In this document: positions 20,689 to 34,521 of the stretch, piece after piece
How positions within the stretch are numbered: the stretch's first letter is position 1
How the letters are laid out: the number at the start of each line of letters is the position of its first letter
Assembly: GCA_963758025.1 (NCBI GenBank)
Contig: CAVWUA010000013.1
Span: 47,778 to 111,777 of the forward strand
Reading direction: 5' to 3'
Origin: CAVWUA01 sp963758025
GTDB taxonomy: Bacteria; Planctomycetota; Planctomycetia; Isosphaerales; Isosphaeraceae
DNA: 64,000 nucleotides
The notes under the pieces: generated by a model
Databases searched by the model: none
What the model saw: only the letters and a program-made list of their open reading frames with translations
Told to the model about the DNA's origin: nothing
Made by a program: the position numbers and the translations under genes

Positions 20689-22068
20689 ATGCCCCATCGA
20701 GAATCCACCTGCCATGGCCCGTTACCGCTGAACCGCCGGGAGTTGCTCCAGGTCGGCGGGATCGGCCTCCTGGGTCTGAACCTGCCCCAGCTCCTCCGGG
20801 CCGATGAGGCCCAGAACACCAGGGGATCGGCCTCGGCGGACGCCTGCATCCTGATCTTTCTGGACGGCGGGCCGAGCCATCTCGACATGTGGGACATGAA
20901 GCCCGACGCCCCGTCCGAGATCCGCGGCGAGTTCCAGCCGATCGCCTCGACCGTGCCAGGCGTCCCCTTGAGCGAGCACCTTCCGAGGCTTGCCCGGAGG
21001 TTGCACCTCGGTAGCCTCGTCCGCTCGGTCCACCATCACGTGAACAACGCCCATGCGGCGGCCGTTTATACGAGCCTGACCGGGCACGACCGCGGCGACG
21101 CCACCATAGCGGTCGGGGCCGGCCCATTGGACTATCCGGCCATCGGCTCGGTCGTCGGCCTGAAGCGCCCTCCCGAAACGCCGGTCGTGCCGTACGTGTC
21201 GATGCCGTACATCACGGCCGAGGGGCGCGGCGGCCCCCCTCAGCCGGGGTTCTTCGGCGGCTGGCTGGGCCGCCAGCGCGACCCCCTGTTCGTGCTGAAG
21301 GACCCGAGCGCTCCGGACTTCGCCATGCCCGAACTGTCGCTCCCGGACGGGGTTGATCCGTCGCGGTTCCGCGACCGCCGCCGCCTGGTTCATACGCTCG
21401 GGGGCATCCCGCCGGGGCTGGACCTCGACCGCCGGCTCCAGGACCTCGACCGGTTCCAGGCCCGCGCGTTCGAGCTTCTGACCTCGCCCGAAACCCAGCG
21501 GGCCTTCCGCCTGGATCGCGAGGACCCGAAGGTCCGCGACCGCTACGGCTGGAACATCTACGGCCAGAGCGTCCTCCTGGCGCGCCGTCTGATCGAGGCC
21601 GGCACGCGCGTCGCGTGCATCTCCTGGGCTCCCGACGCCAATGCCACATGGGACACCCACGGCCAGAACTTCGCCAAGCTCAAGACCGAGCTGCTGCCCC
21701 AGCTCGACGCGGCTCTGTCCAGCCTGCTCGACGACCTGATCGCCCGGGGCCGGCTGGAGCGGACGCTCGTCGTCGTCATGGGGGAGTTCGGCCGCAGCCC
21801 GAAAGTCAATGCCGCCGCCGGACGCGACCACTGGAACTACTGCTATAGTCTGCTGCTCGCCGGTGGCGGCATCCGCGGCGGGTACGTTCACGGCGCCAGC
21901 GACAAGATCGGCGCCTATCCCCAGACCGATCCCGTCACCCCGGCCCAGATCATCGCGACGATTTACCGATGCCTCGGCATTCCCGCCGACCTGGAACTCC
22001 GCGACCGGCTCCAGCGCCCCTTCGCCCTGGTTCCCTGGGGACAGCCGATCCCGCAACTCCTCGCATGA
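20689..22068 (+). CDS. DUF1501 family exported protein
   Basis: The ATG at 20689 follows GAGGAG by about 7 bases. The twin-arginine type leader is LNRRELLQVGGIGLLGLNLP. The family core is present: ILIFLDGGPSHLDMWDMKP, NNAHAAAVYTSLTGHD, SWAPDANATWDTHGQNF, VVMGEFGRSPKVNA and GRDHWNYCYSLLLAGGG. At 459 residues it is full length and has no frameshift. Here no adjacent DUF1549/DUF1553 partner is seen, unlike the copy at 3592-5056. The family has a sulfatase-like fold but the activity is unproven. Confidence 0.92.
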   Translation: MPHRESTCHGPLPLNRRELLQVGGIGLLGLNLPQLLRADEAQNTRGSASADACILIFLDGGPSHLDMWDMKPDAPSEIRGEFQPIASTVPGVPLSEHLPRLARRLHLGSLVRSVHHHVNNAHAAAVYTSLTGHDRGDATIAVGAGPLDYPAIGSVVGLKRPPETPVVPYVSMPYITAEGRGGPPQPGFFGGWLGRQRDPLFVLKDPSAPDFAMPELSLPDGVDPSRFRDRRRLVHTLGGIPPGLDLDRRLQDLDRFQARAFELLTSPETQRAFRLDREDPKVRDRYGWNIYGQSVLLARRLIEAGTRVACISWAPDANATWDTHGQNFAKLKTELLPQLDAALSSLLDDLIARGRLERTLVVVMGEFGRSPKVNAAAGRDHWNYCYSLLLAGGGIRGGYVHGASDKIGAYPQTDPVTPAQIIATIYRCLGIPADLELRDRLQRPFALVPWGQPIPQLLA

Positions 22069-22286
22069 GCGACTCCCTTTATTAAGCCTTAGCGATTCAA
22101 AGGAGTTCGCTCTTACGCCCTTTACACCCATGCGTCGCCCGTTGACGCATGGAGATGGCGGCGATTCGCGTTCCCTGAGCATGCTCAGGAGAGGAGGGCG
22201 AGCAAGACGGCTCGAGTTACGGTAGAGTCACGAGGCGAGCGAGCCGCCTGGATTGGTTCGCACGAGCCCCCGACAGGAAACCGTCG

Positions 22287-24415
22287 ATGCCGATACCGTC
22301 TGCCGCCACCTCGCACGCCAGAGAGGCGACCTCGTACCGCTTCCGCGATCGTCCGCTGACGGTCACGCGGGGCCACCCCTTGCCGCTGGGTGCCAGCCAC
22401 GCGCCGGATGGGGTCAACTTCGCCTTGATTTGCCAGCATGGCACGGCGGTCTGGCTGGTCCTGGCCGAGTCTTGTAGCGCCGAAGTGTATGCCGAGATTC
22501 CGCTGGACCCGGTGCTCAATCGCACGGGGTATCACTGGCACGTCCGGGTTGGCGGCTTGCCCGACGAGTTCTGCTACGGCTACCGCGTGGACGGCCCGCG
22601 CGGCGGGGGGCACCGGTACGACCCCAACATCATCTTGCTGGACCCGGCCTCGCGGGCGTTGTCGTGTGGCCGCCCCTGGGGTTTCACCGGGCAGATTCCG
22701 CGCCGGAGCCTGCTGACCCAGTCGATGAGCCTCGATCTCGACGAGAACGCCCCACGGCCTCCGCACATCCCCCGGGAGGACTCCATTCTCTACGAGCTAC
22801 ACGTCCGAGGCTTCACCGCCAGCGCGTCGTCTGGCGTGCGCCATCCGGGGACCTTCGCCGGGTTGATCGAGAAGATCGGCCATTTGAAGTCGTTGGGAGT
22901 GACGGCGGTCGAACTCTTGCCAATCGACGAGTTCGACGAGATGGACTGCCCGTTCGTCAACCCGCTGACCGGCGAACGCCTGCGGAACTTCTGGGGCTAC
23001 AACACGATTGCCTACGCCGCGCCCAAGGCATCATACGCGAGCAACCCGGAGGGCTCGGCCCCCTGGGACGAGTTCCGCCGGATGGTCAAGGCGTTCCACG
23101 CCAAGGGAATCGAGGTGATTCTCGACGTGGTGTTCAACCACACGGCCGAAGGGGGTGACGAGGGACCGACTTACAACCTCCGCGGTCTGGACAATAGCCT
23201 CTACTACATGCTCGACGACCACGGCCGATATCTGAACTTCAGCGGTTGCGGCAATACCGTGAATAGCAACCATCCGGTCGTGCGAGGGCTTTTGCTCTCC
23301 TGCCTGCGGAACGTCCTGGCCGAGGCCGAGGTGGACGGCTTCCGCTTCGACCTGGCATCCGTGCTGGGACGCGATCGGAGAGGCAACGTCCTGATCGAGC
23401 CGCCGGTCATCGAATTGATCTCCGAGGACGCCTTGCTGGCCGACGCCAAACTGATCGCCGAACCCTGGGATGCGAGCGGGCTATACCAGGTCGGCAGCTT
23501 CCCCGGCGGCGCGGCTGGAGCGTCTGGAACGGTCGCTATCGCGACGATGTCCGGCGGTTCTGGAGGGGTGATCCCGGCATGACCAGCCCCCTGGCCACGC
23601 GGCTTTGTGGCAGCGACGACCTGTATCATGGCCGAGGCCCCTTGCACTCGATCAACTTCATCACCTGCCACGACGGCTTCACTCTGAACGACCTGGTCTC
23701 CTTCAACGAGAAGCACAACGAGGCCAACGGCGAAGGGAACCGCGACGGGCTGAACGAGAACTTTAGCTGGAACTGCGGCGTTGAGGGACGGACCGACGAT
23801 CCCGAAGTGCTCCGGCTTCGCCAGCGACAGGCCCGCAACCTGATCGCCACCTTGCTCGTCTCGCAAGGCGTGCCGATGCTCCTGGGTGGCGACGAGATGC
23901 TCCACACGCAAGGGGGGAACAACAATGCCTGGTGTCAGGACAATCCGACGAGTTGGGTGGACTGGGCCCTGACCGAGCGCAACGCCGATTTCCTGCGTTT
24001 CGTCCGGCAGATGATCGCCTTGCGCCTGCGGCACCCGGTCCTGAGACGCCGGACGTTCCTGACGAGCGGTGGCAGCGGGCACCCTCCCGATATCATCTGG
24101 CACGGAACCCAGCCGGTCCGCCCGGACTTCTCACGTGAGAGCCGCTCACTGGCCTTCGCGTTGGACGGCCGACGCTGCGACCGACCAGGAGTGATCGACC
24201 GGGATCTCTACATCGTCCTGAACGCCTATTGGAAACCGCTCTCGTTCCAGATCCCGGCCTCCCCCTCGGGCCGCCCGTGGCGACGGGCTGTGGATACGTC
24301 CTTGCCGTCACCACAAGACGCCCTGGGGCTCGATGAAGGTCCCCTGGTGCCAGTACGTCATCCTTACCGGGTCGAGTCGCGGTCGACGATCATCCTTGTC
24401 TCCGAGGCCCACTGA
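22287..24415 (+). CDS. glgX: glycogen debranching enzyme GlgX-like, one frameshift
   Basis: It carries an N-terminal CBM48-like β-domain (HPLPLGASHAPDGVNFALIC) and a GH13 catalytic core. The conserved regions are visible: region I DVVFNHTAEGG, region II GFRFDLASV (nucleophile Asp), region III LIAEPWDASG (Glu), region IV FITCHDGFTL. The bacterial isoamylase-type motifs GYNTIAYAAP and MLLGGDEMLHTQGGNNNAWC fit GlgX/TreX. The frame slips near 23510 in GGCGGCGCGGCTGG between VGSFPGG and WNGRYRDDVRRFWRGD. The joined protein is about 710 residues, normal for the family. It debranches glycogen or limit dextrins in the cytoplasm. No other glycogen genes are nearby. Confidence 0.9.
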
Positions 24416-24456
24416 GTCTCGATTCTCTCGTCGAGAAATTCCGTCCAAACGCAACA

Positions 24457-24497
24457 CGCCCCGTCACACCCTTTTCATCGAAAGGTGTGACGGGGCG
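24457..24497. terminator. strong hairpin between convergent genes, bidirectional terminator candidate
   Basis: The arms CGCCCCGTCACACC (24457-24470) and GGTGTGACGGGGCG (24484-24497) are perfectly complementary with a loop containing CTTTTCATCGAAA. It lies between the ends of glgX (24415) and the EF-hand gene (24540). There is no long T run. Confidence 0.7.
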
Positions 24498-24539
24498 ATG
24501 ATATTTCGCATTGTTCCTGCCCCGCTGGAGGGCGGAACA

Positions 24540-25469
24540 TCATTGCGCTCTCAGATTATCGAGGAGCCGGAGCCGTGCCCGGGGCCGGGCCGGGGCCGCG
24601 CCCGGCTGCGTGGGCGACGCGAAGTTCGGGATCGGAGCGTTGCTATCGCTGGCGTCCGGAACGGCGATCTGCATGCGGCTCAACGTGTAGCGCTGAGCAC
24701 GCTCGGCTTCCTGCAGCGTGATCTGGCCGTCATTGTTGGCATCAACCACGCCGAAAACCACGCGGGCCGGCTCGACAATCGCCTTCTCGAATTCAGCCTG
24801 GCTGACGGAGCCATTATTGTCCTGGTCGGCCGCCTTGAAGGCCCACTCACCAGCGGCACGGGCCAGACCGATCGCCGCGGCATTCATCTCACCGGGGCTC
24901 ATCTGCCCGTCGCGATTGGTATCGGCAACACCGTAGAACGCGTCCACGCCCGTCGCGACAGCCTGCTTGACCTCGGCACCCTGAAGCGAAGCATCATTGT
25001 TGGCATCCAGCAAGTCCGCGATCCCCTTGAACGGGTTCTGCTGCGAACCCGCGCCACCACGGCGGATCTCCTGGACGAACAGCCGCATGACCGGCTGACG
25101 GTTCAGGACCTCCTCGCGGATCTTCTGGGCCTCTTGCTGCGTCACCTTGCCGTCACCATTATCGTCAGCGCGGAAGAACAACCCGCCGACGGTCATGTTC
25201 GCCGCATCCGTGGCCTCCTTCTTGGAGATCAAGCCATCGTTATTGGTGTCCGCGGCGATGAACAGCATCTTCAGGGTGTCTTGCACATCCCTCGGACTGT
25301 CAAACGGGCCGGGCATCTCGCGGATCTCACCGAGCTTGGACAGGTCGCCCGGCTCAACATTCTGCGGCTGATTCGGCGCTGGGGTCCGCTGCTGCGCCAG
25401 AGCAACATTGGCGACCACAGCCAGTCCCAGGCCGGCCACAATCCCTCTCATCCAGATCTTAGTCATCAT
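24540..25469 (-). CDS. exported protein with six EF-hand loops
   Basis: The ATG at 25469 is chosen because GGAGG lies 8 bases upstream. A signal peptide follows (IVAGLGLAVVANVALA). Six EF-hand loops are visible at about res. 74 (DTNNDGLISKKE), 102 (DDNGDGKVTQQE), 155 (DANNDASLQGAE), 183 (DTNRDGQMSPGE), 215 (DQDNNGSVSQAE) and 243 (DANNDGQITLQE). Loop 3 has lost the central glycine (Asn-Asp-Ala-Ser), so it may bind weakly. The protein probably binds calcium outside the cytoplasm, either as a structural or a signalling protein. It has no frameshift, unlike many neighbours. The last 30 residues are rich in Pro, Ala and Arg. Confidence 0.9.
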   Translation of the reverse strand: MMTKIWMRGIVAGLGLAVVANVALAQQRTPAPNQPQNVEPGDLSKLGEIREMPGPFDSPRDVQDTLKMLFIAADTNNDGLISKKEATDAANMTVGGLFFRADDNGDGKVTQQEAQKIREEVLNRQPVMRLFVQEIRRGGAGSQQNPFKGIADLLDANNDASLQGAEVKQAVATGVDAFYGVADTNRDGQMSPGEMNAAAIGLARAAGEWAFKAADQDNNGSVSQAEFEKAIVEPARVVFGVVDANNDGQITLQEAERAQRYTLSRMQIAVPDASDSNAPIPNFASPTQPGAAPARPRARLRLLDNLRAQ

Positions 25470-25789
25470 GTGGAATTCCTCCGTTGTCCACGCCTTTGTC
25501 TTCGGCATGATCGTACGGTCGGCCCTGGGCCGAGACGCTCGACCTGCCTCCCGTCGATGTCGCCCAACTCTGGATGCAAGGCGAGTGCCAGCCCCTGACC
25601 AACAGGAAATTCTTGAGGCGAATCATGCGGAATTCGGGTAGAAACCCGGGATTTCCGCAGATTCTCCACCGGAATGGAAGCTTCTCAAGATTGAGAGGCG
25701 CAAGAGCCTGCGCACGGTGCCGTGAACCTACTGCGCAAAGGGATTCTCACGTTTCCGGACGACGCTCATCAAGGGAACCGCCGCCGCTC

Positions 25790-26188
25790 TCAGCGGAACA
25801 TCTGTCCGCGACCCACGGCCGGAAACGCGTCGCGAATATGCTCGATCCGAGGAGGCAGATGGTCCTGCGGCCAGACGATCGCCACGACATCGAAGCGGCA
25901 ACGCTGCTCGAGCAGACCATAGCGTTTGAGGAAATGGAGAGCCGCGAGGGTCAACCGGCGCTGCTTGATAAGAGTCACCGCCTCGGCGGGTGTTCCCTGA
26001 CGCCGTGTCTTGACCTCGACGAAGACCAGGGTCTGTCCATCCCGGGCAATCAAGTCGATCTCACCCTGGGGCGTGCGATAGCCCCGATACAGCACGCGCA
26101 TTCCCTGCCTGCGCAGATCGCGAGCCGCCAGACGCTCGCCCCGGTCCCCCAGCAGACGGTTCAGCCACGCCCGGACGATCGGACTCAT
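25790..26188 (-). CDS. UPF0102 (YraN) family protein
   Basis: A 132-residue protein with the YraN endonuclease-like core: GDRGERLAARDLRRQGMRVL, the acidic GEIDLIARDG, and VFVEVKTRR, which correspond to the D/E-x-K residues of the restriction-enzyme fold. It is of normal length. The family is conserved and poorly characterised; a nuclease role is suspected from fold only. It stands between the EF-hand and lipoprotein genes. Confidence 0.9.
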   Translation of the reverse strand: MSPIVRAWLNRLLGDRGERLAARDLRRQGMRVLYRGYRTPQGEIDLIARDGQTLVFVEVKTRRQGTPAEAVTLIKQRRLTLAALHFLKRYGLLEQRCRFDVVAIVWPQDHLPPRIEHIRDAFPAVGRGQMFR

Positions 26189-26233
26189 GGCGGTACGACC
26201 CTGTGTTGTCTCTGTCCGGCCAAGAGGGACCCG

Positions 26234-26509
26234 TCAATAACCACCAACCCCAAGACTTCTCTCGATCTCCGCCGCCTCCGAACTCAGCGCACCGGGACGT
26301 CTCGTTGGTTTGAAGAAGTTCTTCAAACCCTCGGGCCGATCCGTCTCCACTTCCTCGATCGACGAGGTTCTCGCCTCTTCTCTCGTTAGCCCCGGATGTT
26401 CGGACTCCCGGCGCACGAAGTTTGACGAGGACTTGTCGGGCAGACAGCCCGAAAGCCCCCCAAGAACCCACGACGCCACCAGCGCGAATCGGATCGGACG
26501 ACGCCACAT
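26234..26509 (-). CDS. small lipoprotein
   Basis: A 91-residue protein whose N-terminus (MWRRPIRFALVASWVLGGLS) leads to a lipobox cysteine (LSGC at ~22), so it is probably attached to a membrane. The remainder is short, charged and low in structure (EEARTSSIEEVETDRPEGL). I do not recognise the family. Confidence 0.6.
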   Translation of the reverse strand: MWRRPIRFALVASWVLGGLSGCLPDKSSSNFVRRESEHPGLTREEARTSSIEEVETDRPEGLKNFFKPTRRPGALSSEAAEIERSLGVGGY

Positions 26510-26634
26510 CGCGACACCACCTGCGACTTATGAGCGGGGAGTACCATAGGGCCGGAACCGGTCCCTCGGCGTTCGGGCAGACGCCCCCTCTGGGCCATGA
26601 TCGCGCGGATCTTGCCAGAACTCCCTGTTCGCGC

Positions 26635-27918
26635 CTAGCTCGATTTCTCCGGTGTTGGAGTCGCTGTCGCGTTTCTCGTTCCCTGCGTGGCTTCCTGAAT
26701 CTTGGCAACCAGCCTGCCGTACGTCGTATAGGACATCACCAGGATCAGCAAGAGTCCAAACACCGCAAGCGCGTTCTGCCAGAGATTATTGGCATGAATT
26801 CCCATCACTTTGCGGTTATTGAGCACCAGGAAAAGCCCGATGGCCACCGCCGGCACCGCCAGCAAGGTCGCCGCCTGGGCCAGCACGAGAGCCTCGACGG
26901 GATTCCCTCCGTAGAAGACGGCAATCAACATTCCCGCAAGCATGATGATCAGCGCGAACAGCCGAGGCCATCCCTGGTCCATCCGCCGTCCCAGCCCCAG
27001 GCCGTCGGACAGCAAACCGCCACCCACAATGGCGTTGACCGAGATCGACGAGAACGCCGCCGCCCAGAGTCCCAGGCAGAAGATGACCTTTGCATAAGGA
27101 CCGAACAGCGATTCAAGCTGCCGAGCCATGTCCGACGCATCCTTGACCTGAATTCCCTTGGGTTTCAACGCCGCCGCCGAGGTCAGCATGATCAGCGTAC
27201 TAATCACCCCGAGAAGCGTGATCCCAACGATCGAGTCGCGAACCCCCTTCCTGACGTCGTCCAGGTCCCAACCCTTCTGCTGCACGAGATACGCCTGATA
27301 AACGCACGCGTGGACAACAAATGTTGTCCCTACCATCGCCGCCATCGTAGCGAGAGCGCCCTTCGGCACGGAGGGAATTAATCCCTGCGCGGCGAGAACA
27401 AGGTCCGGCTTGGCCACCACCAAGTTAGCAAAGAAGGCGAAGACCATGACCAGCACTAGAGCGGTCATCAATTTCTCGATCACCTGATAGAGATTCTTCG
27501 CCCCCAGAACAAATGCCAGCGAAACCCCTGTGAAGACAAACGGCCAGACCTCCTCACGGACGCCCGTGATTTGCGTCATGGCCGTGGCCACGCCGATATT
27601 ATTGCCGAACTGGAAGCTCCCCGACATCAGGAAAGCGGCGCCACCGATGAGGATAGCGAACCATCGACCGTAACTCTCGGCGATCACCTGAAGAAACGAC
27701 CGCTCCTGCGTTGCGCCAAAACGAGCGGCCATGGCCGTGTAAGTAGCCATCGCCACCGACGAGAGAATGACGACCCAGATCAGTTGATATCCGTATTCCG
27801 AGCCAATCTTGGACGAGGTCGTCACGCTACCCGGTCCCAGACATACCGATGCAATGATCAAACCAGGACCGACCAGCGCGAAAACTCGCCCGAGAAGTTT
27901 CAGCATGAGCGCAATCAT
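26635..27918 (-). CDS. NRAMP-related transporter with non-canonical metal site
   Basis: The start is placed at 27918 (MIALMLKLLG). About eleven hydrophobic helices follow the NRAMP pattern. In helix 1 the usual DPGN is replaced by LGPGSVTTSS. In helix 6 the usual AxxMPH becomes TTFVVHACVYQ. The residues that co-ordinate Mn/Fe in NRAMP are therefore substituted (Asp to Gly, Asn to Ser, Met to Val). It may carry another ion or use a different mechanism. The length (~427 residues) is typical. There is no operon partner; the gene stands between the lipoprotein and the 5S rRNA gene. Confidence 0.8.
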   Translation of the reverse strand: MIALMLKLLGRVFALVGPGLIIASVCLGPGSVTTSSKIGSEYGYQLIWVVILSSVAMATYTAMAARFGATQERSFLQVIAESYGRWFAILIGGAAFLMSGSFQFGNNIGVATAMTQITGVREEVWPFVFTGVSLAFVLGAKNLYQVIEKLMTALVLVMVFAFFANLVVAKPDLVLAAQGLIPSVPKGALATMAAMVGTTFVVHACVYQAYLVQQKGWDLDDVRKGVRDSIVGITLLGVISTLIMLTSAAALKPKGIQVKDASDMARQLESLFGPYAKVIFCLGLWAAAFSSISVNAIVGGGLLSDGLGLGRRMDQGWPRLFALIIMLAGMLIAVFYGGNPVEALVLAQAATLLAVPAVAIGLFLVLNNRKVMGIHANNLWQNALAVFGLLLILVMSYTTYGRLVAKIQEATQGTRNATATPTPEKSS

Positions 27919-28085
27919 CTCGACCAGAGAAATGGAAGAACAATGAACTGGTCCCAAGCATGCCAGAACCGGAGTCTGGCCGCAATGGTCGTGAGAAATG
28001 GCAGACGGGGACGTGAGCGGACAGCGCATAGAAACACCCCCGCCGCGTCTCGGGATCGAGACGGGGCGGGGGTGGGGTTAAAGGA

Positions 28086-28193
28086 CCCGGCGATGACCGA
28101 CTTTCGCGCCAGAGGCACTATCATGGGCCCGACGGGCTTAACGGCCGTGTTCGGAATGGGAACGGGTGTGGCCCCGCCGGTATGGTCGCCGGG
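28086..28193 (-). rRNA. rrf: 5S ribosomal RNA
   Basis: The reverse strand begins CCCGGCGACCATACC, has the conserved GAACACGGCCGTTAAGC-type core, and ends TCATCGCCGGG, which pairs with the start. It lies 256 bases downstream of the 23S gene. Confidence 0.9.
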
Positions 28194-28449
28194 AAGGCGG
28201 CCGGGGGGCGATCAAGCCCCGCCGGTCGCGTGAGCGGTGCGGGCCGCAACGCAACAAGCCGGTTCTCTCGGGCAAGCGTGGGGTGGTGGTGGGCACGATC
28301 ATCGGACCACGGGACGTGGGCCCGGGGGGATCGTCTGATCCAACTCGCAGCTCTCGGCATGGCGATGGGATCGATGGGGCCCTTTGGCGGGACGCACCGC
28401 CGGACCGGCCGGGCCACCTGGGTTCATTCAGGCGGCGGCGGGTCGGGGT

Positions 28450-31262
<2,813 letters not shown>

Positions 31263-31853
31263 ACGCCGACCCGACGCCGACCGGGCCGTGATCCGCCAGG
31301 TCTCCCTGGCGATCCCGTCCCACCCGTGCCGTCGAATCCGACCGTGGCCGCCATCCCCTTCGGTTCCATCGCGCCCGGCGTCTCGCGACGCGGGGCCGAT
31401 CACTACGAGTAACGATCCCCTGCCGGAATCGGTGTCGCCACCGATCCCGAAGGTCCACGTTCTGTGAAGATGATTGTGCCACTACCACTAGCTTGCACTA
31501 GCACTAGCTTGTTGGTTGCGGACACCGCATTGTCAGAGAGCAAGTCGAGCGTCGCGATCGCGCAACCGCCCCGGCCGGGGAGGCCACGCCACCATCAACG
31601 CCCACGCTGGCCGCTGGCCAGGGGCCGGGGTCGTCACCCGTAAAGGGCGACGGCCACGGCCCGTGCCCAGCATCCCCCACCCACAGAGAGAGGGAGAGGG
31701 AGGCCGGCCGAGACGGAATCGGTCGATCGATCGAGTGCATTTTTCTTGCGAATGCGAACCCTCGGGGGGAGCCAGCGTGGCCGCCTCGCGGGGAGGGCGG
31801 ACCGATGTGGGGTGGTGAAGGTTGGGACCTTCCCACCTGATCAAGCATCCTTA
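31263..31853 (-). other. 16S-23S internal spacer, no tRNA seen
   Basis: The 591-base spacer was checked on both strands for a T-loop and acceptor pattern; none was found, so there is no embedded tRNA-Ile or tRNA-Ala. It contains repeated CACTAGCTTG blocks near 31490-31515 and a boxA-like site. Confidence 0.75.
31529..31543 (-). promoter_or_regulatory. spacer boxA-like antitermination site
   Basis: On the minus strand it reads TTGCTCTCTGACAAT, close to the bacterial boxA consensus TGCTCTTTAACA, and is placed upstream of 23S as in other rrn operons. Confidence 0.55.
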
Positions 31854-33380
<1,527 letters not shown>

Positions 33381-33594
33381 GGTGTCCGGGAACAGGCCCC
33401 AAAAGGACCGGCCCCTGACCTCCTCGATGGGTCGAGGAAAAAAACTGGTCGCCTGAGTCCCGACCCGAAGGCCGCGACCCCGGCGTGAAGACCGCCCCCC
33501 AAACGCCGCGACAGTCCCGCAGGACCACCGCGACGCCCGTGAGGATCGATCCACGCTGGCTTCCCTCAAGGGTTCACTTCACTCGATCGACCGG

Positions 33595-33609
33595 ATTGTC
33601 AAAGAGAGC
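33595..33609 (-). promoter_or_regulatory. leader boxA-like antitermination site
   Basis: The minus strand reads GCTCTCTTTGACAAT, matching the boxA core, about 215 bases upstream of 16S and inside the leader. Confidence 0.55.
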
Positions 33610-33845
33610 CAATCACCTCGCGGCCCCGCCACAGCGAGGCCCGCCGACGCGATCGGCCGGCATGTCCAGCCCTGGTGGGGCGATCATGCCGGCCCTGGTG
33701 TGGTACGTCGCTGGTTCCGTTCCGGTTCAGCGGGGAGAACCAAAATTCTCACTCGCGTCACCGGCTTCCGTCGCGTCGTTCCTGTCCTCAGTGAGTCCGT
33801 CCCACTCGTTTTCTCGTGGTGCCGTGCTCACTGGCGACAAGGGAC

Positions 33846-33873
33846 ATAATACCGAGGTTCTGGCGGAAATCAA
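33846..33873 (-). promoter_or_regulatory. rRNA operon promoter
   Basis: The minus strand has TTGATT, 16 bases, then TATTAT, with an A/T-rich stretch (TTTTTTT) just upstream that could act as an UP element. The start of transcription would be near 33838, about 460 bases before 16S. No protein-coding gene was found at 33381-34157. Confidence 0.65.
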
Positions 33874-34157
33874 CACCCTTCAAAAAAATTCTCCGCCTCC
33901 GGGAAAATCGCCATCCAAAATGTGGTCCTTATTCCGAAATCATCATACATCTATTTTGGTCTTTGAGCGGTTCCTCTTTTCGCTGCGGTGACTCCCAGGT
34001 TCGAGTCGATAAAGTGCATACGAGGCAAGGTTGCCGACCGACGCGAGCACAGATCGTTTGAAAAGGATGCCTGTCCCTCCACTGGAGGGAGGCATCTTCA
34101 TCTCATCCCTGGGCGATGTGGACCAAGGGAGAATTCTCTTCAAAGGAGGGGGGAGTC

Positions 34158-34469
34158 GTGCCCGTCGCCATGCCCACCCAAACCGACTGGTTGAAGAGCG
34201 TCCTCTTCGAGCGCGGCTATCTTGCGCGAATTCGAGGAGAGGCGATCAAGGTATATCTCGTCATGGTGGAGGCGTGCGGGGGCATGCCGGATCGGAGCGT
34301 CAGTTTGAGCCTCCGCCAACTGATGGCCCGGACGCGCCTGTCATGTCCGACGGTGATCGAGAGCCTGTCCAAACTAGAGGACCTCGGTCTCGTCGTCTCC
34401 ACGACCCACGAGCGGGGAAAGGTCAAGACGTACTACGTTCCAGACCCCCCTGCAGAATTGTCGGCTTGA
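34158..34469 (+). CDS. short winged-helix protein, paralogue of next gene
   Basis: A GTG at 34158 lies 8 bases after AAAGGAGG, a better spacing than the ATG at 34170. The protein of about 103 residues contains a winged helix: RGEAIKVYLVMVEACGG, LSLRQLMARTRLSCPTVIES, LSKLEDLGLVVSTTHERGKV. It aligns along its length with the N-terminus of the following protein (shared AIKVYLV, RxL/RTI, VxxxIxxL), so the two arose by duplication. It ends where the second protein continues into a long tail. It probably binds DNA as a regulator or copy-control protein; this is inferred. Confidence 0.7.
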   Translation: MPVAMPTQTDWLKSVLFERGYLARIRGEAIKVYLVMVEACGGMPDRSVSLSLRQLMARTRLSCPTVIESLSKLEDLGLVVSTTHERGKVKTYYVPDPPAELSA

Positions 34470-34521
34470 ACCGGATTTCAGGTCGCCGTATCCGCATCGT
34501 TGGCTCCAAGGAGGGAGCCCG

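Noticed and set aside
33990..34030. GGTTCGAGTC near 33997, considered as a tRNA T-loop
   Set aside because: No acceptor stem or anticodon arm fits around it.
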